Positions 38,172 to 49,606 of a stretch of 64,000 nt of DNA are shown here, piece by piece. The notes under the pieces were generated by a model, which worked only from the letters and a program-made list of their open reading frames with translations, was not told where the DNA came from and searched no databases. Made by a program: the position numbers and the translations under genes. How positions within the stretch are numbered: the stretch's first letter is position 1; each line of letters begins with the position of its first letter. The stretch is from Marasmius tenuissimus (Eukaryota; Basidiomycota; Agaricomycetes; Agaricales; Marasmiaceae), in assembly GCA_029532415.1 (NCBI GenBank), contig JAQOTA010000046.1:496001-560000 (forward strand), in the 5' to 3' direction.

Positions 38172-38927
38172 TCAATACTGACCCGCCCTTTGTTTCTCAC
38201 TCAAGTTAGGCAAAGCAGTGGCCTTCTTGCTGATCTTTCCTGTCACTTTTGGCGCGGCGGCTGGCCTGCCCGCTGGCTGGGAGCTAAGAGAAGTTGGTGA
38301 GATCATGGGTAGATTGAGCAGATGACCCGCTTACCGCTGAGATGGAATAGGTCTTTGACGGATTTTGCCGTCTTTGCCTCGAGCGAGCCCGTGGCTTTCT
38401 GTTCCCTTGTTTGGAGTTGACTCCGTGAGTTGGGAGCTATAGCTATATTTTTTTATTGTTCCAGGTCTACAAAGGAGGCTTTCAGATGACGCATCTGAAT
38501 GCAAAGAGCTATGTTTACCGTGTCGAGCGTGTGGGAGTTTTGGTCAAACTGGGAGAGACCACGATCTTCACCGTTTTAGGTGTCTTTGGCTTTGCTGTTT
38601 CGGTTAATACGGAAACCGCATAAGGGCTAAGGAAATGATGAGACAATGAGAAGAAGTGACTGTAACTTAAGGTTACCATTGAACAGGAGCGGGTAATCCC
38701 TTTGTTGATTCTACGTATGATTCCTTGACTCACAGGTTGTTTCTCACCCGAGTTGGCTGAATCAACGGCCTTCTGTCCGGTTTGAGGTCCCCTATAGAGG
38801 GTTGAGAAAATAGTCTTCGATATGAACGAGCACAAGGCTTACGGCGGTGTTCAGACAGAAGTTGAGGAAGGATTTCGAGTTGTTTTCGAGAGACACAGGT
38901 CGTTCCTTGCTTTGCTTGGCTCATCAA
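38172..38927 (-). CDS. Unknown gene X2 (paralogue of X1)
   Basis: The last three exons join in frame: one ending at 38519 (encoding TKTPTRST), then 38442-38335 (SSQLTESTPNKGTESHG) and 38283-38172, ending KKATALPNLSEKQRAGQY and a TGA stop. Introns are 70 and 51 nt, both phase 2 as in X1. The first exon shown extends upstream through VSVLTETAKPKTPKTVKI to an acceptor-like TTAG near 38624; the start near 38927 is only the end of an open frame. The product is Lys/Pro/Thr-rich with AT-hook-like basic patches (GRPAAAPK) but no named domain. Role unknown. Confidence 0.42.
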
Positions 38928-41900
38928 GACATCCTGGAGTGTTTGACCCTTTGATGGTACTGGCGCAGTGTATATGATACTTCAGGGTAAAAGTAAGAGT
39001 AACAGTCCATGTATTTGTGTATCTACTACATTGGCTTTATATACTAAAAGGTCCATGAGTCCTAGTCACAATTACCAAGACAAATGAGTTGCAAATGAGT
39101 CTTATTGACTCAGAAGGTCAAGTCATACTCGACTCATCTTGGTGATAGCTTGACTGTATGCGTTCTAGACGCGTCAAGTCCTTCCTCGGAGTCATGAGTC
39201 TCGGACCAGTGGCTGTACGTGGTCCAGGCTTCGACTCGTACGAACTTCCAACATATACTACTCTTTAATGTTTTCTCCCCGAGCTCGATAGAACCCCCTC
39301 GCAGAATATCGTGGCAGACTGCGCTTAGGGGTTTGATCGGCAAGCCTGTTCCACGCCCAAAATCAACAGCCTGTGGAAAATCAGACATAGCCGGTTCGTT
39401 CAGCCTGCACAGGCCCAGAACGACCAAGACCGGTCATGTGTGATCTTTCTGATGGAAGAGAACAAAGAGCACATCCCTATGGGAGGATTAGCCATACTTA
39501 AACACGATTCAAACCTTATCTTCGCTCGGATACTGAGATTTGGTTCGACCGATTTGGGAGCTCCCAAAAAGGAGTCAGACCGCTCATAGCTTTGAGCCTG
39601 GCGAAACCTGGGTGTGATTCGCTGTTGATCGATCAACGATCAATCACTATCGTCAGACTGAAATGTTCACTATGAGAATCAATTATAACACCCATATCTT
39701 GACTGTATTCGGATTCGACTTGCGAGTAGAGTAGGTAGGCTCGCATACGTTGAACTTGGGGTGCAAACTCTGACCGGGGGTTAGAAAGCTTTAACTTTTG
39801 GGTTCGCTCTGTGTTTGATACCGAATCATTAACATACCCGCGATCGGCAGGATCTGAGAGGTTTTGTTGCAATCATTCGTGAATCAGAGGATGCAATTCT
39901 GCTCGCCTAAGAGCAGTGCATCTCAGACTGGGCGCCCATTGCAAGTTTTCTAAGTAACCTCAATCAGTTTGATTCGAGTTTGAGTGACTGAAAAGCGGTT
40001 TCACTGAGCCCATCACCTGTTCAAGGGCGATGTAAGGAAGCTTTCGGATCTATTAATCTACTGTAAGACCGTAAGAAGGGACGGAGAAGTCTATCAGTCT
40101 CAGTGGGTTTATGAAGAGAGAAAAAAAAATAGCTCGACGTACCATTCATCGCCCACGGGTATGGTGCTCTAAAGTAAATAGAAGTGTGCGTGTGAATGTG
40201 GAAGTCTCCTCAATCATAAGGTTAAGACAGCGTTTCCAACCGGGCAAGGAGATGCTCGCATATTTAAAAGTGCCCTTTAGATCATCTTTGTTTTTCTTCT
40301 AAGTTTAGAGCCTGAGGAGATATATTCACTCCGGTTCATGAGGTGGAAGGCCGATGATTATAGCTGATGGGAGGTGACTGCTGTAGTAACATCCTGAGAC
40401 GTGGTCCTTTCAACGTTGATTTTCGATCTACTACTTATAGTTTCTTGAGTGCCCTCTGCCAAAACTCCGCCCGAATTAAGATCCTTTTATATCCTGAAGC
40501 CATTATTGCTCGCATTGAATAGACGCGGGGGGGGGGGGGGGGGGGGGGGAAGGAGCACCTCCCTGTGCGGGGTTTGGTCCTACCACTCTGCCCTCTCTTG
40601 AGGTCTCGGACCTTCAATTGCGGTTCCACCGATTTAGGAGCCTCTACTGCAGAGTTATACCGTACATAGCTTCGAGCCTGACGGAATCTTAATATACGTT
40701 TCGTAATAATTCTAAATCACCAACCAATCGTTGTGGTGGGACGGAAGATTTCATCATGAAAACGAGTTATACCCCCAGGTCCGGATCATACTTAGTTTCA
40801 CCTTGGTCAGTACAGAGGGTACGCTCGATTTCCTTCGTTGAATTCAAGGTAAAATATATAACCGTAAGCGATCGTGGGAGTGAAGAAGCAAAGCCTCCAG
40901 ATTCCTTATGCACCCTTGATTAGTGGAAGTCCCGAGATTTGAAGGGTTTTGTTGCTATCCTGAAAATTCAGTCGCCAGTGGCTAAAGTCGGTTCATCTGA
41001 CATGCACCATGTGGGAGTTATTCAAGGCTATGCGTAGAATAAGCGCGTTGAGTCGAGCGACATTGACCAAGAATTTCTTGGTCAACGCTATGCTCAGCAT
41101 ATGGTGTCTTCAAGCAGAGGTAACGTCACCCGTGACTATGAATACTCCGTTTCGAACCTATGGACATATATACTTAGGTCCGAGCCCTTACAGTGACCTG
41201 TCACTGTTGTTTACTTGATTGATTATCTCGAAAAGGTACAATAGCGCGCGACATTTCCAGGAAGTATTGTCATGGGATCTCTTTACAGCATCCTCGAAAG
41301 CTCCCTTGAGATGGCACGAGTTTCTCCAATAAAACACGACCAACATGATATCGTACAACGCAAAATCAAAAGCAACCGGGGTAACATTCGTGATTGATGA
41401 AGCTGAGGAGTTCACCGCATTACTTCAAAACACACTAGCGCATCCAGTTTATGACTCCCGGAACACCGTTCGAATTCACAGCAAAGGGTTGATGATTGTG
41501 ATTAAGATTACTGGGAATACACCCTCAGTTTCACCTCGTGATACCGTGCTACGCCAATGGAAGTCGATAGCAATTGGAATGGGACGGGACGGGCAGAGAA
41601 CTCAAGGCCTTGGTCACAGGGATATGAGAGCCAGTACTTTCAGTCTGCCTTCAATGAGACCAGTGTTGAAGCCTCGCAACATCTAAGGTTCAATGAACTT
41701 CTCAATGACAAGAATACCACCCCTACCCCCTTCATTCAATTGAAAGTACTGCCCTTCGTTTCGATGATCCTTTCATTCCCAGCAAAACCTCCGCGATCAT
41801 CTTCTATCTCAGATCACATTCTCAGCCTCCCATAGTACCAAGCCGAATGACATGTTTGTGAACGTTTCAACTTTATTTTTGTTATTTAGTCGACCTCGGA

Positions 41901-41957
41901 TTTGAACCCCCGTTTGCCCTCAATCGACTCTGATACCTCCGCTTAGAAGTCTTCAAG
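38928..41957. other. Gene-poor stretch with diverged repeats and a poly-G tract
   Basis: 39530-39870 and 40610-40930 are diverged copies of one sequence (GGTTCxACCGATTTxGGAGC, CATAGCTTxGAGCCTG). A run of 23 G sits at 40527-40549 just before the second copy. The plus frame 41345-41686 (MISYNAKSKATGVTFVIDE) is the most protein-like but has no recognised family. Confidence 0.4.
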
Positions 41958-44236
41958 ATGACCTCCTCCTCGACTTTGCCCCTATCCACAACCAAGGCTG
42001 CGGCCGCTCCGGGTCTTCAGCAGTCCCTAACACAGAAGAAGGGCATCCGTTTCAAACTGATTCTATGCACCTTACTTGCGTCGTTATTCATCGCAGCTAT
42101 GGACCTCACAGTCCTTGGTACGGCGCTTCCGGCGATACTCGAGGACATTCATGGTTCGGAATTTCTCTGGGTCAGTGCCGCGTACTCTCTGGCCTCGACA
42201 GCCTTTCTTCCAATGAGTGGCGGTGTCGCTGAGGTAGGCCACTTCACCTTGTTGGTTCTCAACTCAATCGACCTCGACTCAATTGCAATGTAGATCTTCG
42301 GTCGACAACCGGCGATGTTACTCGCTCTTGGACTTTTTGCACTAGGAAGTGCCTTGTGTGGATCGGCAAAGAACATGTCATGGCTCATTGGTGGACGCAG
42401 TTAGTGATTTCAGTTACGCTCGTTTAGGCTACGACTAATGCTTCTCAATAGCTGTACAGGGCCTCGGAGCAGGAGCTATCCAATCACTCACATCAATCAT
42501 AATTTCGGACCTCGTGTCTTTGCAGGAGCGGGGAATTTACAATGCGTTCGTTGGACTGTAAGTCGCGTTTTTACGTCTAGCTAGCACTCAGTCCTCACGG
42601 GGCCATCCCAGAGCTTGGGCATTTGCATCTGTCATCGGACCGCTTGTCGGAGGCTCCCTCGCTGACCAGGGAAAATGGAGGTGGCTATTTTGTCAGTAAA
42701 TCCCCGTCCACGACTGTGATTTGGGCTGACTGTGCGTGGCGTAGACCTCAACCTTCCCATTTGCGGGGTGGCAGTTCTTGCAGTTGTCTTCATTCTTCGT
42801 CTACCGATACCCCAAGGTACACTCAGCTCAAAGCTGAAGAAGATGGACTGGATGTGAGTACTTTACCTCAAGAGTTATTACACCGAACCTCATCCGGCGC
42901 ACTCATATACAGAGGAAACCTCTTGATTATCTCAAGCACGTCGGTCTTCGTCATTGGACTCTCCTGGGGCGGTGCAACATACCCCTGGTCTTCGGCACAT
43001 GTGGTGACCACACTCGTTGTTGGACTCGTTGGCTTCGTCGTGTTCCTCCTATATGAGGCCAAATGGGCGGCAAACCCGATTGTCAGTCGCGTCCTTTGGT
43101 TGGAACGAGCCTCTCAATCTTAACTGTCCGTCTTTCAGGTACCTATTTCAATTCTATCGAACCGATCGAGTCTCAGTGGGTACGTGAGGTTCTTCTCGGA
43201 GGTACGAATACCTTGACTTACAAGTGTACCCCGCAGTTATATCCAGAACTTCATTGCTTTCTTCATAATGATCTCGAGAGTTTGTAAGCTCGCCACCTTT
43301 TTCAAAGGGCCTCTACTCTGATGATTGCCTCTTCTTAGATTTTGTGTCGGTCTTCTGGCAGGTGTGCAAGGATGGATCTCCAATAAGAACTGGAGTCATG
43401 GATCTGGCACCGGCAACCTTGTTTGGGCTTTCCATTGTCATTTTTGGGGCCAGCGTAGCGATGACCAAACGATACCGACCACAGTTATGGGCTTCATGGG
43501 TATTGATCATTCTCGGCTTTGGGCTAATGATACACTTCAACCCCCAATTGAGTAACGCACATATCATCGGAATCTCAATCATCCCCGCGATAGGACTTGG
43601 TGCCATGGCTTGTAAGTTATCGAAAGGTGTTTGGTCCCGTGGGCGACTCTGCTCATTCTACCTTACAGCGGTTGGATATTTCCCGGTCCTCGCACCCCTC
43701 CACGTGACACAGAACGCCTATGCTCTCGCGTTCTTCGCGTTTGGACGTGCTTTTGCTGGGGTATGTGTCGCTTCAGCGGGCTGAACTATATACCTCTCCT
43801 TCCTTACCGAATTTTCCAGGTTTGGGGTATCTCCATTGGCAACACCGTATTCCAGAACGAGCTTCAAAGACGTCTCCAACCCCAGCTTATCCAGAGTCTT
43901 GAGGAAACACTGGGTGTAGATCTCAGCGACCTAAACGTCAATCGGCTATATGGAGCCCTCCCTCTGATCCGGTTTCTCCCCGATCCGCCGAAGGCCGAAC
44001 TCCAGCAAGTTCTCTCCGACAGCATCAGTACCATTTGGATGGTTCTGACCGGTGTTGCTGGTTTAGGACTTCTTTCGTCGCTCTTGATGAAAGCCATCCC
44101 GCTTCAAAACGTGAAAGATGAAAAGTGGACAGATGGAAACCTCACAGCCGATAAGGAGGCCACGGAAAATAGTCAATTGGGATCATCCTCCACCGACTTA
44201 CAGGACGAAAGCAAGCATGCAGACGTCCGTGTATAA
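41958..44236 (+). CDS. MFS drug/toxin exporter, DHA2/TRI12-like, 14 TM
   Basis: Eleven exons join in frame to 571 residues: 41958-42233, 42294-42399, 42452-42557, 42612-42691, 42745-42853, 42913-43081, 43139-43179, 43237-43283, 43339-43611, 43669-43760 and 43820-44236. TM1 carries [15 protein letters not shown], typical of the 14-helix DHA2 group. Motif A is [14 protein letters not shown], and motif C sits in the fifth helix ([17 protein letters not shown]). [17 protein letters not shown] loop follows, as in TRI12-like proteins. The C-terminal tail after the last helix is polar and Ser-rich. These are plasma- or vacuolar-membrane proton antiporters that export small molecules. No biosynthetic gene lies beside it, so the substrate cannot be guessed from context. 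Confidence 0.92.
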
Positions 44237-45002
44237 AAGAGGCTTGAATTGATTGCTGTATGGAGGGAGATTGTTTCGTCTATTTATTGCTTTATGTTTG
44301 ATCTCTGTCGCTGAATAATACGTGCAAACAGTTTTCTTGACTTACCTTAGCCACCATGTACATTACCGTTGATTTATAAAAAATATGTTCGATCTCTGTC
44401 GCTAAACCAGTGACACATGTATATAGGCAATGAATTCCGACAATATGTCCGACTCACTATCATTTCTCACGATATCAACGTCAACTGTCGGCTACCTCTT
44501 GACCTTGTCCGGCTGAGCCTGGTACAGTGCGCTATTTTCATACTCCATCATTTGCTGCCTCTGATTTTCCGTTCGCTGCGCACGGCCGTCCGAATTATTC
44601 ACAATTGACAGGCGCTGGCCCGCTACAAACGATGGATGGAACTCGTTTCACTTCAATGAGTGTCGGCCGATGATTGGCAGAGAATACCACACGTCAAGGT
44701 GACAAGGTGACTAAACCGGAAGAAGCTGTGAAAGAAGACGTACGTGGCCTGGGGGTGGCACTGCAAAAAATCTGTGACATACTCCGCTCGAAAAGACTGT
44801 TTCGGCCTTGTTATTGGTGAGGACATTCACCTTACACGCACGCTTCTGTCTGACCTACAGCCCACAGCACTTGAGTATACTCGTGAAGATGTCAAGTGGC
44901 TTGCACGAACTAGGTTATTTTTGTCAATCTGCCAAGCACGAAAACCTCGCGGTCACCCTCTATGTTGTTATAACAGATTTTTGATCGAAAAGCCTCCTTA
45001 TA
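44237..45002. other. Intergenic, no gene seen
   Basis: 3-prime region of the transporter, with a repeated GTTTGATCTCTGTCGCTGAA / GTTCGATCTCTGTCGCTAAA pair near 44300 and 44390. The plus frame 44744-45040 has no recognised family. Confidence 0.4.
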
Positions 45003-45372
45003 TTACCTTGATGGGTACGGGCTCCAACACACCCTTTTAGGCCACCCAAAACCGAGGAGAGATGCGTGGAATACGGGGTGTAAGCGTGATAGGTAACCGG
45101 GGAGATCAAGACGGTACACGTCTGAGTCTTTTATACGTTCTTGAACCCGGTACGGACCAAGTTTACGGTGATCAAGTTTAGGACTCGGGCGTGAAGACTT
45201 AATATTGCGCCGGAGTAACCAAACCAGTTGGCCCTTCTTGAACTCGGGAGCCGGTTTGTGTTTGGCATTATAAAAATGAGCCTGCTGTTCTTGGGCCCAC
45301 TTTAATTCTGCTCGCAACTCATTGTGAATATGAGTAAGTCTAGTAGCGAGGTCGTACGCTTCTCCTTTTTCT
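45003..45372 (-). mobile_element. Ty3/Gypsy retrotransposon fragment (integrase C-terminal region)
   Basis: The minus strand reads NELRAELKWAQEQQAHFYN, then KKGQLVWLLRRN, PSPKLDHRKLGPYRV and LPGYLSRLHPVFHASLL. This is the GPY/F module at the integrase C-terminus, just before the chromodomain. The frame starts after a stop near 45372 and ends at 45003; no other pol domain is nearby, so this is a relic. Confidence 0.85.
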
Positions 45373-45409
45373 TCTCACTCCTCGATTCATCACTTCATAC
45401 TCGTCCTTG

Positions 45410-45546
45410 AAGGGGGATAATGTCAGGATTCCCGTACTCATGACCTCTCGGATATTCCTATATCCTTCTCTTTATCCGAAGTATCCGCTTTTCCGAGTCA
45501 TTCTCCATTCCTCGACTCTTCTTTGACTCCTCTTTGACTCGTGACA
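45410..45546 (+). mobile_element. Polypurine tract and truncated 3-prime LTR
   Basis: AAGGGGGATAA followed at 45421 by TGTCAGGATTCCCG looks like a polypurine tract and the first bases of an LTR. The LTR-like sequence runs only about 120 nt and ends where similarity to the expansin-like gene region begins (45547). Its orientation is opposite to the integrase fragment, so the two are rearranged or from different elements. Confidence 0.5.
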
Positions 45547-45573
45547 ACTCGTTCTTGACGCTGCTTCCTTCAG

Positions 45574-45786
45574 CTATGAGAACAGGCAGGAGCGAGGATG
45601 CGACCGTCGTAGACTCGTGCCCTACTTGTGGAGGTGCTGATAATCTCGATTTGACTACAGGGTGCGTACATATCTCGCTCGTCCGTCTGCATCCGTGTAT
45701 CTGATGGACCTGGCTATTGTAGTGCTTTCACTGCAATTGATTCCCTTGATGCAGGCCAGACTCCTATTACTTGGTCGCTCGTTTGA
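45574..45786 (+). pseudogene. Truncated copy of the expansin-like gene
   Basis: Only the last two exons (45574-45661 and 45723-45786) of the 29936 gene are present, with splice sites and frame intact (RTGRSEDATVVDSCPTCGGA, then AFTAIDSLDAGQTPITW, stop). Upstream similarity stops at 45547, inside what was the third intron, and LTR-like sequence takes its place. Signal peptide and first half of the barrel are missing. Confidence 0.8.
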
Positions 45787-46306
45787 AGTTTTGTTATGAT
45801 TGTGTCGATATCCTTTCAGGTTATGCAATGCAAATACGCCGATGGAACCGATACTGTAGCAATTTTCATGCTATACATCTGACCGTAGGGCCTCAAAGTG
45901 TCGAGTGATTTCCTCGTAAGTGAATCGGCTCCTCTTGGCATTGTGTTTGAGGATAGGTATGACATCGTTCCAACCTTGATTGAAATACGTGTGGGGGAAA
46001 ACGCCCAAATTGATTATTGACATGGAGATCAAGATGTAATTATAGCGGATTAGAATCCTGAAAATCATTGTACCGAACGATATGTGACAACGAGAGCGAC
46101 CTGCATACAAAGATGACGAATGAATGATGAGTAGAATGACTGGTTGAGCACGGAAAAAAAGCAGACTTGAGCCAATGGCGGACACCCGAATTCGTCCGAA
46201 ACAGGTACGAGATAGAAACTTGGAACAGAAGACGGAAGGGTACTGTGAATCATAAGGTGAGGGAAAAACGACGTTCTCAATCCGCGGCCATGAGCTGTAC
46301 CATCTA
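45787..46306. repeat. Dispersed repeat matching 30607-31172
   Basis: Closely similar to the region downstream of the expansin-like gene, ending near 46300 where copy B of the large duplication begins. Confidence 0.75.
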
Positions 46307-47194
46307 GGCCATCCCTCGCACTCCTACTAGTTATAGATCATCCTCTAGAACCTACATGTCTCCGCTCTCAAGTATGCTACAAGTTTTATATATATTTCAT
46401 ATTCCTTATTAGTAAATTAGCTCTCTCTCTTCGTACGGAATCCTTAGTCAAATTGTCTCTCCCCTTCACTGTTTCTCTGTTTCTCTCTGAGTCGGCCTTT
46501 GCCAAGGTCATGGTTATTCCGTCTCGCAGCAAGCCTTGATCCTCACACCAAGTCAACATGATTTAGAATCAGTTTGTCCTCGAAGAACAGTGAGTTGGAT
46601 ACCAACAGATTTCGGAAGATGACTTGCAGATAAGTAAACGGCTTTGGAATGTCATGGCGCTATACATTTGATCGTTGGGCTTGGGAGCATCGAGTGATTT
46701 CCTCCCAAGTGAATCAGCTCCTCTTGGCATTTTGTTTGAGGATAGGTATGTCATTGTTCTAGCCTTCATTGGGAGGGGTATTTGACGTGGATAACCAGTG
46801 CGCTGAACTGCCCCAGCCGACTCCCCAAAGATACCGGGGAGTAGATTTGACCGAAAGAAGCACCTCCAAGTGGTCGGCCCGAGAATGCCAATAAGCCGGT
46901 GTGGGAGAGTGCGACTGCGGTTCTCACGATTCAAGGTTGTTTTCGCGCTCTTGACCTCGGCAGTTCCAAAGATCACTGAGGGTTCAAAGGCTTTTAAAGA
47001 CATCGGGTCCACAAGGGTAATCAGAGTTTCAAAGTGAAGAGAAATTCAAACGTCGATGTGTGTGTTCTCTCGTCTCTTCCAATCATCCTCGTTGGCAACT
47101 TACCCTCTTCGTTCACAGCGCACAAAGCCACGAGCGAGTTGTGGCCGGCAACTGAACTATACAGGTATACGAAGAGACCTACTGGAGCCTCCCA

Positions 47195-48179
47195 ATGAGC
47201 CCAATGAGCCCAATGAGCCCAAGCACAATCCGTGTTCTTAGCTCAAAGTCAGAGTCGGAATCTGAATCGGAACATCACCGTCACACTGGGGCAATCGTTG
47301 GAGGTGTCGTCGGAGGCGTTGTTGGTCTGGCCCTTTTCGCCTCAATACTTGCTTGGTGGTATCGAAGACGTCAGAACAAGAGGAATGCAGAGAAGTTTGA
47401 TAGGAATTTCGATTCAGATAAGGTTGTTCAAGGTCGAGTTCGGACTATAAGACCGAGGGTATTTGGAAGTAGTGCGTGAATGTTTTTCTCTTTGTCGTTC
47501 ACAGCAATCTTCCCCCTCGAGGTTCGTTATGCTACATGCAGGTCAGCATACTGATACTTGTTTCATCAACAGGACTTCACAAAAGTCAAGCCTCTGGAGC
47601 TCGATCACTCTCCGACGTGGAGAGCACTCATGACGACGAGGATGATGGGATGGGGGGACGACTAGCTGGGACATCCGTGGGCGGAGGGGTTATCTCGCCG
47701 TACTCGCTATTCAAACCGAACGAGGGAGACGTCAAAGTGGGTTTTCATGAATATTGATTTCCTCGCCCCATTGTCTGAAAGAAACACTATCATCCACCTG
47801 TTAGCATCCCCCTACATCCGTGGGCCGTTCCAAATCCTTAAAAACCAAGATGTTTGGTTTTGAAGAACGACAGAAAGAGAAAACCCACAAAACTCAGCAT
47901 CAACACGACCGGTCTTCCGCAGCGCTGGCGAAGGAAGGGGAAATATCCACGCCAGTCGCCGGTCGTAGCTCGATATCCCACGCTCACCGGTTATCTGTGT
48001 CCAACCCCGATCCCGGCGTAGAAGATATCCCACGTTCCGGAGAGAAAGGCAGCCTTCGGGTAGCAGAGAATGCCGGAGGCGTTGATACTGGTGGTATGGA
48101 GAACCCACCAGCGTACGATACCTTAGTCGGTGAAGGTCAAAGAACAACAAATGTCTCGGGAGGTGAGGGAAAGACGTAA
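47195..48179 (+). CDS. Single-pass membrane protein with PPxY tail (B1)
   Basis: Three exons (47195-47471, 47573-47736, 47805-48179) join in frame to 271 residues. The plan is that of its copy-A partner at 20102: SKSESESESEHHRH, TM GAIVGGVVGGVVGLALFASI, basic YRRRQNKR, and a tail ending NPPAYDTLVG. The N-terminus carries three copies of the CCAATGAGC unit (M-S-P repeated) where copy A has one, so translation could start at any of three ATGs. All introns and frames are preserved, which argues that the copy is still under some constraint. Function unknown. Confidence 0.72.
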
Positions 48180-49606
48180 CGAGATGCCAGGGGCAGGAGG
48201 GTGTTTCAACGTTGCTGGAAGATTACATCGAGACGGTGAATGAGATGGTGAGGGACTTGTGAAAGATTATCAACTACGGTAAAACTTGAACAAGGACCTT
48301 TAGGATAATGTACGAGTTTTGGTTATCAATGTATACACTGACCGGTTTAGCAGGCTTCGCTGCTTTCGATATAGGTGTTTTGGCCAGAACCCATCTTGTA
48401 GGTGGCCTCTGGAATATTGGCCAACTTACTAGTTGCATCATCGTCTCTGTACCCGTGAAGACTGAGCGTGTATGTTCTCCATCACTGCGACACGTACTGC
48501 AAGACATGACTCGTTGATCCTGCGAACCCCTATCTCAACTTCGCCGTGGCGGTTGTTATGTTGGTAAACATGATTTCTGATAGCAGCGGCATCATTTCAA
48601 CCCTCTTCTAGTAGTCAAATGTCACAATTATTTTGAGTGCTATTTTCGACGACTTGCTATGTACTCTCTCGGTTTTACCGACCTGTCGATTGAATGTCAG
48701 TATCGTTTCACCTACCGTTACTAGCACGACCTCGCCATATACAATGGGAGCCACTTTCAACCTCCATCAGCTTTGTCCCCGTCTGGCATTAACATTGAGA
48801 CACCTTCCTCCATCATCCGGACGCTAAGGAATGGTCGATCTTCCCCGTGGGCGTGAAGACAAAACTTGTCACTTCGGGAGCAGTACACAACTGATTTATG
48901 TGTGGCTTTCCCAGTCGAGTTGAAAGACTGAAACAATTACACGTAATATTGCCGTTTTGTCAACTCAATATGGGGCGGTTTAAAGTCTGCTTCATCGCCT
49001 CATGAGATCGAGGCCATTGTAACCTGTGCTACCTGATTACCATTCCATCATATGGAACAACTCAAGATTCAGTAGGACAGAATGCAAGACCTCGGGCATA
49101 CGCATGGTTGAAGAATTTAGACCGGTAAGTGAGGCTCGGTCTATCATTTCAACTAATTCAAGTCATTAATCAAATGTGCTGATAATCGAAAAGCTCAGAG
49201 AGGGTTGAGTTCAATCGAGTATACTTACAGTTGATAATTCAAATGACAATTAGCGCTGTGTGTCCTGACACTCAGCTCAAGAGTCAAGAGGTCGTTGGTC
49301 TCACAACTAGAGCAGCGGTAATAGGTAGTTACGTTCACGACCCGGATCATGCTTTCGATCGAGGTGTGAAGCACCGATTACCTCCCGAGTTTACACAAGT
49401 ACTACCTCGATTAGGTTGCGGAAATGTTTGATCGGAATGGTACTCAGGTTGTGATGGTAACTAGATATATTACCTGCTCATCTACACTGGGCTGTGGGAA
49501 GTGTCGCTCAGGCAATAGGTATAATATCTTTCGCTCGAGACATGGTGTCACTTCATCTGCCCGTTCGCTCCATCGCACCGAAACCAAGCCAAAGCAAGCG
49601 AACACA
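48180..49606. other. Decayed block and leader, copy B
   Basis: Counterpart of 21048-22419. Frames such as LTGLAGFAAFDIGVLART and SAIFDDLLCTL are recognisable but interrupted. No intact gene. Confidence 0.4.

Noticed and set aside
36090..38930. CRISPR-like or tRNA array reading of the X1/X2 repeats
   Set aside because: The repeats are exon-sized, spaced irregularly and explained by paralogous spliced genes.
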